From positions 157,175 through 221,174 of the forward strand of contig NZ_NAAD01000004.1 of the NCBI RefSeq assembly GCF_002093115.1: a DNA stretch of 64,000 bases, in the 5' to 3' direction. Of this stretch, positions 1 through 8,431 are shown in pieces (the first letter of the stretch is position 1; each line of letters begins with the position of its first letter). The DNA is from Geothermobacter hydrogeniphilus (lineage in GTDB: Bacteria > Desulfobacterota > Desulfuromonadia > Desulfuromonadales > Geothermobacteraceae). Both the position numbers and the translations under genes were made by a program. The notes beneath the pieces are model-generated. The model saw nothing but the letters and a program-made list of their open reading frames with translations, had not been told where the DNA came from and ran no database searches.

Positions 1-602
1 GCGATGAAACTGTCCAGGTCGGGGCAGTTGAGAAAGGCGTTGTTTTCCAGTTCCCAGGCGATGGTCGAGGTCGGGGTCGGTCCATAATCGTGTCCGGGAT
101 AGACCAGGGTTTCGGGGGGCAGTTGTTTGATCCGCTGCAGACTGTGGTAGAGACGTTTCACATCTCCGCCCGGCAGATCGGCACGGCCGCAACGGCTGAC
201 GAACAGGGTGTCGCCGGTAATGATCGCGTCGCCGACTCTGAAAATGACCGAGCCGGGGGTATGACCCGGGGTATGCAGGGATTCAATCCGGCCGTTGCCG
301 AGGAGGATCAGGCTGCCGTTGCCGAGCGGCTGCTGGGCGTGGGGAATGTCGCTGGGATGGGCGGTGAGCACCGCGCCGGTGGCGGAATGGATGGCGTTGT
401 TGCCGGCGATGTGATCGCGATGGCCATGCGTGTTGGCCAGGATGCGGATGTCCAGCCCGCGTTCGGCGGCGGCTTCGAGCAGCAGTTCCGGTGCGAAACC
501 GGGGTCGACAACCATGGCTTCACGGGTCTCCGGACACCAGACGAGGTAGGTGAAGTTGTCCGACCGGCCGACCGGCAGCTGCAGGATTTCAAAGTTTGTC
601 AT
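1..602 (-). CDS. Metallo-beta-lactamase-fold hydrolase, glyoxalase II-like (3' end cut by window edge)
   Basis: A minus-strand reading frame starts at the ATG at 602-600 and stays open to the window edge, giving at least 200 residues. The Zn-binding signature THGHRDH is followed by HTPGHTPGS, TGDTLF and YPGHDYGPT, the usual order of MBL-fold thioesterases of the glyoxalase II type. Such enzymes hydrolyse S-acylglutathione or related thioesters with a dinuclear metal centre; the substrate here cannot be read from sequence. The start follows the preceding small gene's stop by two bases, so the two are probably co-transcribed. The C-terminus lies outside the window. Confidence 0.85.
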   Translation of the reverse strand, partial: MTNFEILQLPVGRSDNFTYLVWCPETREAMVVDPGFAPELLLEAAAERGLDIRILANTHGHRDHIAGNNAIHSATGAVLTAHPSDIPHAQQPLGNGSLILLGNGRIESLHTPGHTPGSVIFRVGDAIITGDTLFVSRCGRADLPGGDVKRLYHSLQRIKQLPPETLVYPGHDYGPTPTSTIAWELENNAFLNCPDLDSFI

Positions 603-604
603 GA

Positions 605-826
605 TCAGAGCCAGTCCGGGGTTGCCGGCTCGGTCCGGCCGATGATGCGGATCTCCCCCTCGGTGATTTTGAACTGCAGGCCGGTTGCCTTGACGGTCCA
701 TTCATCTCCCTCGGCCGGTGGTTGCGGGAATTCGCGGCTGCCGAGGTAGATGTCTTCATTGTCGATCATGCCATACCATTCGAGCTGGCCGGTCTGCCAG
801 ATTTTGGTTTTAAGTCCGTAAGCCAT
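605..826 (-). CDS. Small conserved-looking protein of unknown function
   Basis: This 73-residue frame lies immediately upstream of the MBL-fold hydrolase gene on the same strand, with two bases between its TGA and the next ATG. The product begins MAYGLKTKIWQTGQLEWYG and is rich in aromatic and charged residues, without a signal peptide, Cys pairs or membrane segment. The tight spacing and normal codon use argue for a real gene in a two-gene operon. I do not recognise the family; it may be a small beta-rich domain. Confidence 0.65.
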   Translation of the reverse strand: MAYGLKTKIWQTGQLEWYGMIDNEDIYLGSREFPQPPAEGDEWTVKATGLQFKITEGEIRIIGRTEPATPDWL

Positions 827-925
827 AGAACGTGGATCTCCTGGTTTCGTGGATTGGGGGCTGATGTGATCACCGATTTAATCATAGCCGCAGATGCCGC
901 CGGGACGCAATCGCTTCCGACGGTT

Positions 926-1100
926 CCAGATCCACCGGCTGTTTTGCGGACCGAGAGTGGCGGGATGGGTGGAGATGCGAGGCGCCGTGCCGATTCGGGC
1001 GGAAACGTAGTCAAACTACGTTGAACACCGAATCGGTAAAGGTAGTGAAGTAGATTCAGCCATAACGACAGCCGAATCCCGAAATTGCCGGTGGATCCGG
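926..1100. repeat. MITE-like element, copy 1
   Basis: This roughly 175-base element is bounded by imperfect terminal inverted repeats (CCAGATCCACCGGC at the left, GCCGGTGGATCCGG at the right). At its centre, 1004-1022, is an 8-bp hairpin AACGTAGT-CAA-ACTACGTT. Much of it recurs in reverse orientation at 6041-6216. It carries no open frame of its own and fills most of the gap before dapF. No clear target-site duplication was seen. Confidence 0.75.
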
Positions 1101-1108
1101 GACGCCGG

Positions 1109-1138
1109 TTGTGATGCCGGCGGCATTGCGGCTATAAT
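1109..1138 (+). promoter_or_regulatory. Candidate sigma-70 promoter for the dapF operon
   Basis: TTGTGA at 1109-1114 is followed after 18 bases by a perfect TATAAT at 1133-1138. This lies about 40 bases before the dapF start and just outside the MITE-like repeat. A ribosome-binding AGGAGG lies at 1169-1174. Confidence 0.55.
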
Positions 1139-1178
1139 GCTTCCTGTCTGTGGAGCTGAAGCGGCGACAGGAGGTTGG

Positions 1179-2015
1179 ATGAAGTTTACCAAGATGCATG
1201 GAGCCGGCAACGATTATGTCTACGTCAACGGTTTCGTGGAACAGCCGGAAGATCCGGAAGGGCTGGCGCGGCGGGTCAGTGACCGTCACTTCGGCATCGG
1301 TTCCGACGGCCTGATTCTGATCCTGCCGTCGGAACGGGCCGATCTGCGGATGCGGATTTTCAATGCCGACGGCAGTGAAGCGCAGATGTGCGGCAACGGC
1401 GTCCGTTGCGTGGCCAAGTACGCCTGGGATCATGGCCTGGTCCGTCGTCAGGAACTGACCGTGGAGACCGGAGCCGGCATTTTGACCCTGCAGCTCTTTC
1501 CCGGGGCCGATGAGAGAATCGAGCGGGTGCGGGTCAATATGGGGACACCGCGCCTGACCCGGGCTGAACTGCCGATGACCGGAGCGGCCGACCACCGGGC
1601 GGTGGACGTGGAACTGGCGGTGAATGGTGAGGTTTTCCGGGCGACCTGCGTGTCGATGGGCAACCCTCACTGCGTCATCTATGTTGATGATGTCGAGCGC
1701 TTTCCGGTGGCGGACGTCGGTCCGTTGATCGAGCATCATGCCTGGTTTCCCGAGCGGATCAATGTTCATTTCGTACAGGTGCTTTCCGCCACCGAAGTCC
1801 GGCAGCGGACCTGGGAGCGGGGTGCCGGGGAGACCCTTGCCTGCGGGACCGGGGCCGCGGCGGTCTGCGTGGCCGGGGTGCTGACTGGTCGCGGCGACCG
1901 CTCGCTGCTGGTCCATCTGCCCGGTGGTGAGCTGCGGCTGGAATGGGCCGCGGACGGCGATGTCTACATGACCGGACCGGCGACCGAGGTCTTCAGCGGG
2001 GAGTGGCGGGGATGA
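1179..2015 (+). CDS. dapF: Diaminopimelate epimerase
   Basis: DapF interconverts LL- and meso-diaminopimelate in lysine and peptidoglycan synthesis in the cytoplasm. The 278-residue product starts [14 protein letters not shown], the family N-terminus. It has both catalytic thiols: Cys71 in the MCGNGVRC motif and Cys222 in ACGTGAAA. The length is typical. An in-frame upstream extension to 1137 exists, but AGGAGG at 1169-1174 and homology support the ATG at 1179. It is the first gene of a run that continues without a clear terminator to 5482. Its stop overlaps the start of the HIT gene (ATGA). Confidence 0.97.
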   Translation: MKFTKMHGAGNDYVYVNGFVEQPEDPEGLARRVSDRHFGIGSDGLILILPSERADLRMRIFNADGSEAQMCGNGVRCVAKYAWDHGLVRRQELTVETGAGILTLQLFPGADERIERVRVNMGTPRLTRAELPMTGAADHRAVDVELAVNGEVFRATCVSMGNPHCVIYVDDVERFPVADVGPLIEHHAWFPERINVHFVQVLSATEVRQRTWERGAGETLACGTGAAAVCVAGVLTGRGDRSLLVHLPGGELRLEWAADGDVYMTGPATEVFSGEWRG

Positions 2016-2428
2016 ACGACTGTCCGATGTGCCGGCGCTGGCGGCAGGAGCCCGACCTGCGTATTGTCGAATTCGAGCATTGTTATGTGACCCTCAATCG
2101 GGACCAGTTTTTTCGGGGCTACACCCTGGTGTTCAGCAAAGACCATGTCACGGAGCTGTTTCATCTCGATGCCGTGACCCGGGGGGCGGTGCTGGAGGAG
2201 GTCAATCGCGTGGCAGAGGCCCTGGCCAGGATTTTCAACCCGACCAAGATGAACTACGAACTGCTTGGCAATATGGTGCCGCACATGCACTGGCACCTGG
2301 TGCCGCGCTTTGTCGATGACCCGCTCTGGCCGCGTCCGATCTGGAGCGAGCCCCATGATGAACAACCGCTTGCATCGGAGGCCTGCCGCGAGCGGATCAG
2401 GCTGATCCGCGAAGCGTTGGAGGACTGA
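2012..2428 (+). CDS. HIT-family nucleotide hydrolase/transferase
   Basis: This 138-residue protein carries the histidine-triad motif HMHWHLVPR with His91, His93 and His95 near the C-terminus. HIT proteins hydrolyse or transfer nucleotides from phosphoramidate or dinucleoside polyphosphate substrates. A CPMC pair at residues 4-7 resembles the short Zn-binding start of some HIT proteins. The start is the ATG at 2012, overlapping the dapF stop, so the two are translationally coupled. The exact substrate cannot be inferred. Confidence 0.9.
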   Translation: MNDCPMCRRWRQEPDLRIVEFEHCYVTLNRDQFFRGYTLVFSKDHVTELFHLDAVTRGAVLEEVNRVAEALARIFNPTKMNYELLGNMVPHMHWHLVPRFVDDPLWPRPIWSEPHDEQPLASEACRERIRLIREALED

Positions 2429-2433
2429 ATAAC

Positions 2434-3075
2434 GTGGATGCCGTTCTGTTCGACCTCGACAATACTCTCTATTCACCGGAGCGTGACCTCTTTTCCCTGA
2501 TTGACGTGCGCATCAACCGTTACATGAAAGAGGTGGTCTGTATTGCCCCGGGCGAGGTCGACGGCCTGCGGCGGCGCTACTGGCAGGACTACGGCGCCAC
2601 CCTGCAGGGGCTGGTGCGCCATTGGCAGGTCGATCCGGAGGATTATCTCGATTATGTGCATGACGTCGATGTCGCCGGTCGGCTTTCGCCCGACCCCGGG
2701 CTGCGTAATGCCATCGAACAGCTGCCGATGGACTGCTATGTTTTTACCAACGGCTCCTGCGGTCATGCCGAACGGGTGGTCGATGCTCTCGGCCTGCAGG
2801 GGGTTTTTGCCGGCATCTTCGATATCCGCATCGCCAACTACCAGCCGAAGCCGAACCCTGATCCCTACCGGGGTGTGCTGCAACGACTGGGAACCGACGC
2901 CGGTCGCTGTGTGATGATCGAGGATTCTCTTGACAACCTGCAGACCGCCAAGCAACTTGGCATGATCACCGTGCTGGTCGGGAGCGGACCGGCTGCAGGC
3001 CATGTCGATCATCATGTCGCCGATGCCCGGAGTGCCGCTGAAGCGGTCGGCACCCTGGTTTCTCCCTCCTGCTGA
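2434..3075 (+). CDS. HAD-superfamily hydrolase, pyrimidine 5'-nucleotidase-like
   Basis: The 213-residue protein opens with the HAD motif I DLDNTLY (nucleophile Asp7, acid/base Asp9). It later has the motif II region VFTNGS, a motif III lysine in QPKPNPDPY, and motif IV MIEDSLDNL. The pattern matches the SDT1/PpnN-like branch of HAD phosphatases that dephosphorylate pyrimidine nucleotides; substrate assignment is family-level only. The start codon is GTG at 2434, five bases after the HIT gene stop. It belongs to the dapF transcription unit. Confidence 0.85.
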   Translation: MDAVLFDLDNTLYSPERDLFSLIDVRINRYMKEVVCIAPGEVDGLRRRYWQDYGATLQGLVRHWQVDPEDYLDYVHDVDVAGRLSPDPGLRNAIEQLPMDCYVFTNGSCGHAERVVDALGLQGVFAGIFDIRIANYQPKPNPDPYRGVLQRLGTDAGRCVMIEDSLDNLQTAKQLGMITVLVGSGPAAGHVDHHVADARSAAEAVGTLVSPSC

Positions 3076-3093
3076 CGGGGAAGGTGAGCCATC

Positions 3094-3948
3094 GTGATCC
3101 GGCATCCCCTCGGTGTTCATGCCTCGATTGCCGGCGGAATTGAAAAAGCGATCCTGCGTGGCGAGCGGATCGGTTGTACCGCGCTGCAGATTTTCACCGG
3201 CAACGCCAGCCGTTGGGTCGTGAAACCCCTTTCACCGATTGGTGTTGAGGCGTTTCACGCCGCCCGGCTGAACAGTTCTATCAGCAGGGTGTTCGCCCAC
3301 GACAGTTACCTGATCAATCTTGCCGCACCCGACGACGGGAAGTGGGAAAAATCGAAAGCCGCCTTCATCGATGAACTGCGACGCTGCCGGCAGCTCGGAC
3401 TCGACGGGCTGGTGATGCATCCCGGCGCCCATCTTGAGAGCGGAGAAGAGGTCGGGTTGCAACGTGTCGCCGCCGCCTTCCACGAGATTTTTGCCGCCGT
3501 CCCGGATGCGCCGCAGGTGCTGCTTGAGACCACCGCCGGCATGGGCAGTCATCTCGGTTGGCGCTTCGAACAGCTGGCGCGTATTATCGAGCGGGTTCCC
3601 GAACATGATTTCGGTATCTGCTTCGATACCTGCCACGTCTTCGCCGCCGGTTACGATATCTCCGGTGAAGCCGGTTACGAGGCGGTCATGGCCGAGTTCG
3701 ACCGTCTTGTCGGTTGCGGGCGCATCCGCCTGTTCCACATCAACGACAGCAAAAGGGACTGTGGTTCGCGGGTCGATCGCCACCAGCATGTCGGGCGGGG
3801 CTGTATCGGTGAGACCGGCTTCGCCTGTCTGATGCGGGATGCGCGCTTTGCAGATGTTCCCAAGATCCTGGAAACACCGCCGGGGGAGGAGCACGCCGAT
3901 GACCTGCGCAACCTGGAGCTGTTGCGACGACTCGCGGGGGAGGGTTGA
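3094..3948 (+). CDS. nfo: Endonuclease IV (AP endonuclease)
   Basis: This AP endonuclease incises DNA 5' to abasic sites in base excision repair, using three Zn ions. The 284-residue product shows the family's metal-ligand blocks in order: [46 protein letters not shown], the DRHQHVGRG loop and [13 protein letters not shown]. Length and motifs are canonical. It starts at GTG 3094, eighteen bases after the HAD gene. A repair function inside a metabolic run gives no further clue to regulation. Confidence 0.96.
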   Translation: MIRHPLGVHASIAGGIEKAILRGERIGCTALQIFTGNASRWVVKPLSPIGVEAFHAARLNSSISRVFAHDSYLINLAAPDDGKWEKSKAAFIDELRRCRQLGLDGLVMHPGAHLESGEEVGLQRVAAAFHEIFAAVPDAPQVLLETTAGMGSHLGWRFEQLARIIERVPEHDFGICFDTCHVFAAGYDISGEAGYEAVMAEFDRLVGCGRIRLFHINDSKRDCGSRVDRHQHVGRGCIGETGFACLMRDARFADVPKILETPPGEEHADDLRNLELLRRLAGEG

Positions 3949-4003
3949 TCGGAAGATTGCGGCACCTCAGGTGCCGGGAACCTGTTTACGGAGCAACTTA
4001 TTT

Positions 4004-4453
4004 ATGCGTGCAGTGTTGCAGCGGGTCAGTGAGGCCCGCGTCAGGGTGGACAACGAAATCGTCGGGGAGATCGGGCCGGGGTTGCTGGTACTGCTCGGAG
4101 TTGGTCGGGGTGATGATGAGCGGGATGTTGCCTACCTGGCGGACAAGACGGCCGGTCTGCGTATTTTTGAAGACGACGGCGGCAAGATGAATCTTTCGGT
4201 CAGCGATATCGGTGGTGCCGTGCTGGCGGTTTCGCAATTCACTCTGTTCGGGGACTGCCGCAAGGGACGGCGGCCGGGATTTTCGGCGGCGGCTCCTCCA
4301 GACGAGGCGAACCGTCTTTACCAGTTGTTCGTTGACCGGTTGCGGCAGCTGGGGCTGCCGGTTGCCACAGGTATTTTTCAGGCCGATATGAAAGTCGAGC
4401 TGGTCAACGACGGGCCGGTGACCATGCTGCTTGACAGCAACAGGGAGTTCTGA
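4004..4453 (+). CDS. dtd: D-aminoacyl-tRNA deacylase
   Basis: Dtd removes D-amino acids and mischarged glycine from tRNA. The 149-residue product starts [13 protein letters not shown] and carries both signature blocks: SQFTLFGD at residues 77-84 and NDGPVT at 135-140, which supplies the cross-subunit Gly-cis-Pro. The frame is open upstream, but ATG 4004 matches the conserved N-terminus. The 55 bases before it separate the gene from nfo and hold no obvious terminator. Its stop overlaps the next gene's start (TGATG). Confidence 0.96.
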   Translation: MRAVLQRVSEARVRVDNEIVGEIGPGLLVLLGVGRGDDERDVAYLADKTAGLRIFEDDGGKMNLSVSDIGGAVLAVSQFTLFGDCRKGRRPGFSAAAPPDEANRLYQLFVDRLRQLGLPVATGIFQADMKVELVNDGPVTMLLDSNREF

Positions 4454-4956
4454 TGGACGGAGATGTTCAGGAAGGGCGTGGCCGCAGCGCCAGGAAACGA
4501 GCCGCGCAGCAGGTGGAAAAACTGGCACAGCAACTGGTTGACCTGCCGGAGAAGCAGCTGCCGGATTTGCCTTTGCCGGCTGAGCTGGCAACGGAGCTGG
4601 AGCAGGTGCGCCGCACCCGTGGTCATTCTTCACGGCGCCGGGCGGTCAAGCACCTGGCCGGGATGCTGCGTCGTGACGAGGAACTGATCGGTCGGATTGA
4701 AGACCATCTGGCAGGTATGAGCGAAGCCCATTGGCGGCAGCAGGCCCGTTTTCACCGGCTGGAAGAACTGCGTGACCGCCTCTGCGATCCGCAGACGGTC
4801 GATACTGTGATCCAGGAGTTGTCCGGGTGTCTGTCCGGGCCCGAAATCAAGGAACTGAGACGGCTTTCCCGGGTTGCCGGCAATGGTGACCGTGGTGCGG
4901 CGCGGAAGGTCTTTCGGCTGTTGCGTGACCTTGAGGGAGAACTCTGCCGTGATTGA
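4453..4956 (+). CDS. DarP/YjgA-like ribosome biogenesis factor (DUF615)
   Basis: The 167-residue basic, helical protein matches the DUF615/YjgA (DarP) pattern: an N-terminal SARKRAAQQVEKLAQQLVDL helix, then a conserved RRRAVKHLAGMLRR block, and a C-terminal region ending in RLLRDLEGE. Family members bind the 50S subunit and promote late assembly around the peptidyl-transferase centre. It starts at ATG 4453 overlapping the dtd stop, so translation is probably coupled. Assignment rests on motif recall rather than an alignment. Confidence 0.82.
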   Translation: MDGDVQEGRGRSARKRAAQQVEKLAQQLVDLPEKQLPDLPLPAELATELEQVRRTRGHSSRRRAVKHLAGMLRRDEELIGRIEDHLAGMSEAHWRQQARFHRLEELRDRLCDPQTVDTVIQELSGCLSGPEIKELRRLSRVAGNGDRGAARKVFRLLRDLEGELCRD

Positions 4957-4999
4957 ATCCGGGGTGGGGGATGTTAAGCTGAAACAGGGAGGATTGTAA

Positions 5000-5482
5000 A
5001 TGCTGCGTCTGATAATCATACTTGTCGTGAGCCTGACGGTTGCCGCCCCGGTTTGTGCCGTGGAGCTTTATCCCTGTCGAGATCAGGAGGGGCGCCTGTT
5101 CGTGACCGACGACCCGGGTCACCTGCCGGAAGGCTGTACCCTGCTCGGGGCACCTCCGGGCAAGGGGAGCTTCAGTATCGTGACCTCTCCTGACGACAGT
5201 CCTCCCGCCCGCGGCGTCATGACGGCTCCGTCCCGTACCGGTCAGCTGGAACGGGCCCGGACGCGGATATGGCAACATCGTGCTGAAACCCTGCTGGCTG
5301 ATTATCGTCGGATTGTTGGTGAGATGTCCCGCATCCGCCGCAGTCGTGACCGGCGCGTGGCGCGCCAGCGGTTGGAACTGGTCAAAGAGAAAAAGGAACT
5401 GCTGCTGGCCGAGGTGCAGCGATCGAACCGTCTTATTCTGCGCCAGGAACTGGCTGAACTGCTGGCCGTGATCCCCGATTGA
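5000..5482 (+). CDS. Secreted DUF4124-like protein with C-terminal coiled coil
   Basis: The 160-residue product has a signal peptide of about 20 residues (LIIILVVSLTVAAPVCA). A short domain follows with YPCRDQEGRLFVTDDPGHLPEGC, resembling the DUF4124 pattern in which a small periplasmic domain holds a Cys pair. The second half is a highly charged helix (RIRRSRDRRVARQRLELVKEKKE split over the segment), probably a coiled coil. Function is unknown. It ends the dapF run, four bases before a strong bidirectional terminator. Confidence 0.75.
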   Translation: MLRLIIILVVSLTVAAPVCAVELYPCRDQEGRLFVTDDPGHLPEGCTLLGAPPGKGSFSIVTSPDDSPPARGVMTAPSRTGQLERARTRIWQHRAETLLADYRRIVGEMSRIRRSRDRRVARQRLELVKEKKELLLAEVQRSNRLILRQELAELLAVIPD

Positions 5483-5485
5483 AAC

Positions 5486-5518
5486 AAAAAAACCCGACCA
5501 TCTGGTCGGGTTTTTTTG
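5486..5518. terminator. Bidirectional intrinsic terminator
   Basis: An 8-bp stem (CCCGACCA / TGGTCGGG, two-base loop) is flanked by an A run at 5484-5492 and a T run at 5511-5517. It therefore works on both strands, between the plus-strand dapF run and the minus-strand trxA gene. Confidence 0.9.
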
Positions 5519-5540
5519 TCAACCGGATTCAGGGTAAAAC

Positions 5541-5870
5541 TCAGAGAGCTTTTTTGATCAGGCCTTCGAGCTGGTTTTTCGGTACCGCGCCGACCACCTG
5601 GTCAACGACCTTGCCGTCCTTGAACAGGATCAGGGTCGGGATGCCGCGCACACCGTACTGGCCCGGAGTGGCTGGATTGTCATCAACATTGAGCTTGCCG
5701 ATCTTGACCTGGCCGTCAAATTCATCCGCCAGGCTGTCGACCACCGGGGCAATAGCCTTGCAGGGGGCGCACCAGGATGCCCAGAAATCCACCAGGACCG
5801 GAGTGGGGGACTGCAGAACATCACTGTCGAAACTGTCGTCGGTCAACTCTACAACTTTATCGCTTGCCAT
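5541..5870 (-). CDS. trxA: Thioredoxin
   Basis: The 109-residue protein has the redox motif WCAPC with Cys34 and Cys37, the buried Asp in VDFWASW, and the cis-proline loop GIPTLILF. It reduces cytosolic protein disulfides. The frame is open 29 codons further upstream, but the ATG at 5870 is preceded by an AGGAG-type site in AAAGGAGATA and gives the canonical N-terminus. The gene is monocistronic and ends at the shared terminator at 5486-5518. Confidence 0.96.
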   Translation of the reverse strand: MASDKVVELTDDSFDSDVLQSPTPVLVDFWASWCAPCKAIAPVVDSLADEFDGQVKIGKLNVDDNPATPGQYGVRGIPTLILFKDGKVVDQVVGAVPKNQLEGLIKKAL

Positions 5871-6040
5871 CGTCTGTATCTCCTTTGGAATGAAATCCTG
5901 AAAACGGTCAATCGGTAACCGGAGTCGAACAGGGTCGACGCGCCTGCCGGGGGCCACGAATTCAGGGATGCTTCAATGGGAAGAAATCACGTCGTACAAT
6001 GATAATCAACGCTTCAGAAAAATCAAGGGCATGTTTACGG

Positions 6041-6216
6041 CCCAAATCCACCGGCAATTTCGGGATTCGGCTGTCGTTACAGATGAATCTGCTTCGTTGC
6101 CTTCACCGCTTCGGTGCTCAACGTAGCACGGCTACGTCTGCGCCCAAATCGGCGCGGCGCCTCGCATCTCCACCCGTTCCGCCACCCTCGGTCCACAAAC
6201 AGCCGGTGGATTTGGG
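6041..6216. repeat. MITE-like element, copy 2 (inverted relative to copy 1)
   Basis: This 176-base element has perfect 15-bp terminal inverted repeats, CCCAAATCCACCGGC at 6041-6055 and its complement at 6202-6216. A central hairpin ACGTAGC-ACG-GCTACGT lies at 6121-6137. Read in reverse it closely matches 926-1100, including shared blocks such as GGTGGAGATGCGAGGCGCCG. No coding frame was seen. The remainder of the trxA-SIS gap (5871-6333) holds this element and a short tandem repeat. Confidence 0.8.
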
Positions 6217-6266
6217 CACGGGCGAGACCGGCTGCGCTTGACAGTTCCCCCTCGGGTTCCTATGCT

Positions 6267-6300
6267 CTGCCCTGACCCGGTCTGCCCTGACCCGGTCTGC
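6267..6300 (+). repeat. 15-base tandem repeat, 2.3 copies
   Basis: The unit CTGCCCTGACCCGGT occurs twice in a row at 6267-6296, followed by CTGC. It lies about 35 bases before the SIS-domain gene, just upstream of its ribosome-binding site. No function can be assigned. Confidence 0.8.
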
Positions 6301-6333
6301 CATTGGAGTGAAAGTCTTGAACGGAGGTGGGTC

Positions 6334-6909
6334 ATGTCCCAAGCCAGGATCATGACTGCGGTTGCGCAGCATGTCGAACGAGTGACAAAAAGCTTTGAGC
6401 TGCAGTCCGAGGAGTTGGCCGGACTGGTCGAGCAGGTTGTCAACGGCTTCTATCAGGAACAGAAGCTGTTGCTGGCCGCTTCGGGCGTGCTTGGTGACGT
6501 GGCCAACCTGATCGCCAACCAGTTTCTTCACCGGCTCCATTTTGAACGGCCGCAGTTGCCGGCGGTTTCCCTCTGCCATGACCTGACCCTGGCGGCGTCC
6601 CTGGCCCGTCACAACCTGGATGACCAGTACTATGCCCGCCAGCTGCAGATGCTGGCCGCTTCCGGTGACCTGCTGTTGATCCTTGCCGACGGCCAGCACG
6701 ACGCGGCCATCGATGCCGCGATTCAGGTGGCGCGTGACAAGGAGTGCACGATCGCCGTTCTCTGTCCGGCCCGGCCCGGCTGGAACGGCCCCGCGGTTGA
6801 TTTCAAGCTTGAACTGGAAGCCGACAATACCGGTGAACTGGCAGAAACCGCTCTGCTTTTTGGCCGACTGTTGTGCGAACTGGTTGAACACGAACTGTTT
6901 GGAATCTGA
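6334..6909 (+). CDS. SIS-domain protein, GmhA/DiaA-like
   Basis: The 191-residue protein has a SIS (sugar isomerase) fold pattern: an N-terminal helix pair that dimerises (residues 1-60), then LAASGDLLLILADGQHDAAIDAAIQVARDK, given here in part as the LLLILADGQ block, and a following IAVL strand. GmhA isomerises sedoheptulose 7-phosphate; DiaA binds DnaA. The phospho-sugar loop here (ADGQH) is weaker than in true GmhA, so catalysis is uncertain. The ATG at 6334 follows GGAGGTGG. Its stop lies five bases before the next start, placing it first in the tetrapyrrole operon. Confidence 0.72.
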   Translation: MSQARIMTAVAQHVERVTKSFELQSEELAGLVEQVVNGFYQEQKLLLAASGVLGDVANLIANQFLHRLHFERPQLPAVSLCHDLTLAASLARHNLDDQYYARQLQMLAASGDLLLILADGQHDAAIDAAIQVARDKECTIAVLCPARPGWNGPAVDFKLELEADNTGELAETALLFGRLLCELVEHELFGI

Positions 6910-6913
6910 TCTC

Positions 6914-7582
6914 ATGACCCTCTTCCCGGCAATGCTCGACCTGCAGGACCGGCTCTGCCTGGTGGTCGGCGGCGGTACGGTTGCCTGCCGCAAGCTGCAG
7001 TCGCTGCTGGCGGCCGGAGCCAGGGTTCGCCTGGTGGCTCCCGACTGTCGGCGGCCGCCCGTTCAGGGAGAGTTTGAATGGCTGCGCCGCTGCTGGCGGC
7101 CGGAGGACCTGAGTCCGGATGTTCTGCTGGTGGTCGTGGCCACCGACAACCCGCAGGTCAACCGGGAGATTGCCGAGACGGCAAGACGGATGAATATCCT
7201 GGTCAATGCCGCCGCTGTCGGCACTCGTGGCAACCTGCAGTTTCCGGCGGTGCGGCGCCGGGGACGACTGACCCTGGCGGTCGGCACCGAGGGGGGCAGT
7301 CCGGCTCTGGCCGGGCTGGTTGCCGATCTGGCGCTGCAGCGATTCGGTCCCGAATGGGAGTTTGTGGCTGAACTGGTCGCGGCGCTGCGGCGCTCCGCGT
7401 TGACAGCCGCTTCGGGGCGGGAATATAATCAATCTTTTTTGCGCCTTTTGCTTGACGGTGGGTTGGCCGAGATGGTTGCCCGGGGGCGTTGGAACGATGT
7501 GGACCAGTTGTTGCAAACGGTCTGCGGTGGCAATTGCAGCCTGGCGGCATTGGGGCTGGAACGACCGGACGGGAACCCATGA
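6914..7582 (+). CDS. Precorrin-2 dehydrogenase / sirohydrochlorin ferrochelatase-like (CysG N-terminal type)
   Basis: This enzyme class oxidises precorrin-2 with NAD and may insert iron to make sirohaem. The 222-residue protein has the Rossmann motif VVGGGTVACRK near residue 17, the LLVVVATDNPQVN strand-loop, and the conserved FPAVRRRGRLTLAVGTEGGSP segment carrying the catalytic region. It matches the CysG N-terminal/Met8p family in length and order. ATG 6914 was chosen over the longer open frame because it follows the previous gene closely. The downstream CobA-HemD fusion supplies the substrate precorrin-2. Confidence 0.9.
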   Translation: MTLFPAMLDLQDRLCLVVGGGTVACRKLQSLLAAGARVRLVAPDCRRPPVQGEFEWLRRCWRPEDLSPDVLLVVVATDNPQVNREIAETARRMNILVNAAAVGTRGNLQFPAVRRRGRLTLAVGTEGGSPALAGLVADLALQRFGPEWEFVAELVAALRRSALTAASGREYNQSFLRLLLDGGLAEMVARGRWNDVDQLLQTVCGGNCSLAALGLERPDGNP

Positions 7583-8415
7583 GCATCAATATTCTCCTCT
7601 ACAAAATCACCCTGCTGGTTTATCTCGCGGCGACTGTGCTGTTCCTGGTCGATGTGATCACCCGTCGTGTCAAGCTGGGCACAATCGCCCGCTGGGTCCT
7701 GGGGGGAGGATTCCTTCTGCACTGCGTCACCTTGGGGGCGCGCTACTTTGCCACTGGCCACGTCCCGGTGGTCAATCTGCATGAATCGCTGTCCTTTTTT
7801 GCCTGGGCGGTGATCGGCATCTTCTTCCTGTTTGATTTCAAATACCGACTTGATATTCTCGGCGCCTTCAGTTGTCCGCTGGCCCTGGCACTGATGATCC
7901 TCGGCGCGGCGACCACCGCACCGACGCCGACCGTCAACCCGGCCCTTGACAGCTGGTGGTTTCCGGTTCATGTCGCCCTGGCGTTTCTCGGCTATGCCGT
8001 CTTCGCCCTCTCCTTTGTCGCCGCGGTCATGTACCTGTTGCAGGAGAGAATGCTCAAGAGCAAGAGTTTCTCAGGGCTCTATTACCGTCTTCCGTCTCTG
8101 GAGATTCTCGACAACATCAACTACCGGTGCCTGACCATCGGCTTTCCGCTGATGACCATGGGGATCATTTCCGGGGCCGTGTGGGCCAACTCGGCCTGGG
8201 GCGGCTACTGGCGCTGGGATCCCAAGGAGACCTGGGCGCTGATCACCTGGTTCCTCTACGCGGCCCTGCTGCACGGTCGCCTGACCATCGGCTGGCGCGG
8301 ACGACGGGCGGCTATCTTTGCCATCATCGGATTTCTCTGCCTGATGTTCACCTTCTTCGGGGTGAACATGATGCTTTCGGATCTGCACAGTTTCAACGCC
8401 CTGGAAGGACGCTAG
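7579..8415 (+). CDS. CcsA/HemX-like cytochrome c biogenesis membrane protein
   Basis: The 278-residue integral membrane protein has about eight hydrophobic segments. It contains the tryptophan-rich haem-handling motif of CcsA/CcmC proteins, seen here as [18 protein letters not shown]. Family members (CcsA/ResC, HemX) handle haem at the membrane for c-type cytochrome maturation or influence HemA levels. Its start overlaps the preceding stop (ATGA), and it is directly followed by hemA, a position typical of HemX-type proteins. The choice between CcsA and HemX roles is open. Confidence 0.88.
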   Translation: MSINILLYKITLLVYLAATVLFLVDVITRRVKLGTIARWVLGGGFLLHCVTLGARYFATGHVPVVNLHESLSFFAWAVIGIFFLFDFKYRLDILGAFSCPLALALMILGAATTAPTPTVNPALDSWWFPVHVALAFLGYAVFALSFVAAVMYLLQERMLKSKSFSGLYYRLPSLEILDNINYRCLTIGFPLMTMGIISGAVWANSAWGGYWRWDPKETWALITWFLYAALLHGRLTIGWRGRRAAIFAIIGFLCLMFTFFGVNMMLSDLHSFNALEGR

Positions 8416-8431
8416 GGGAGTTACGCGCTGT

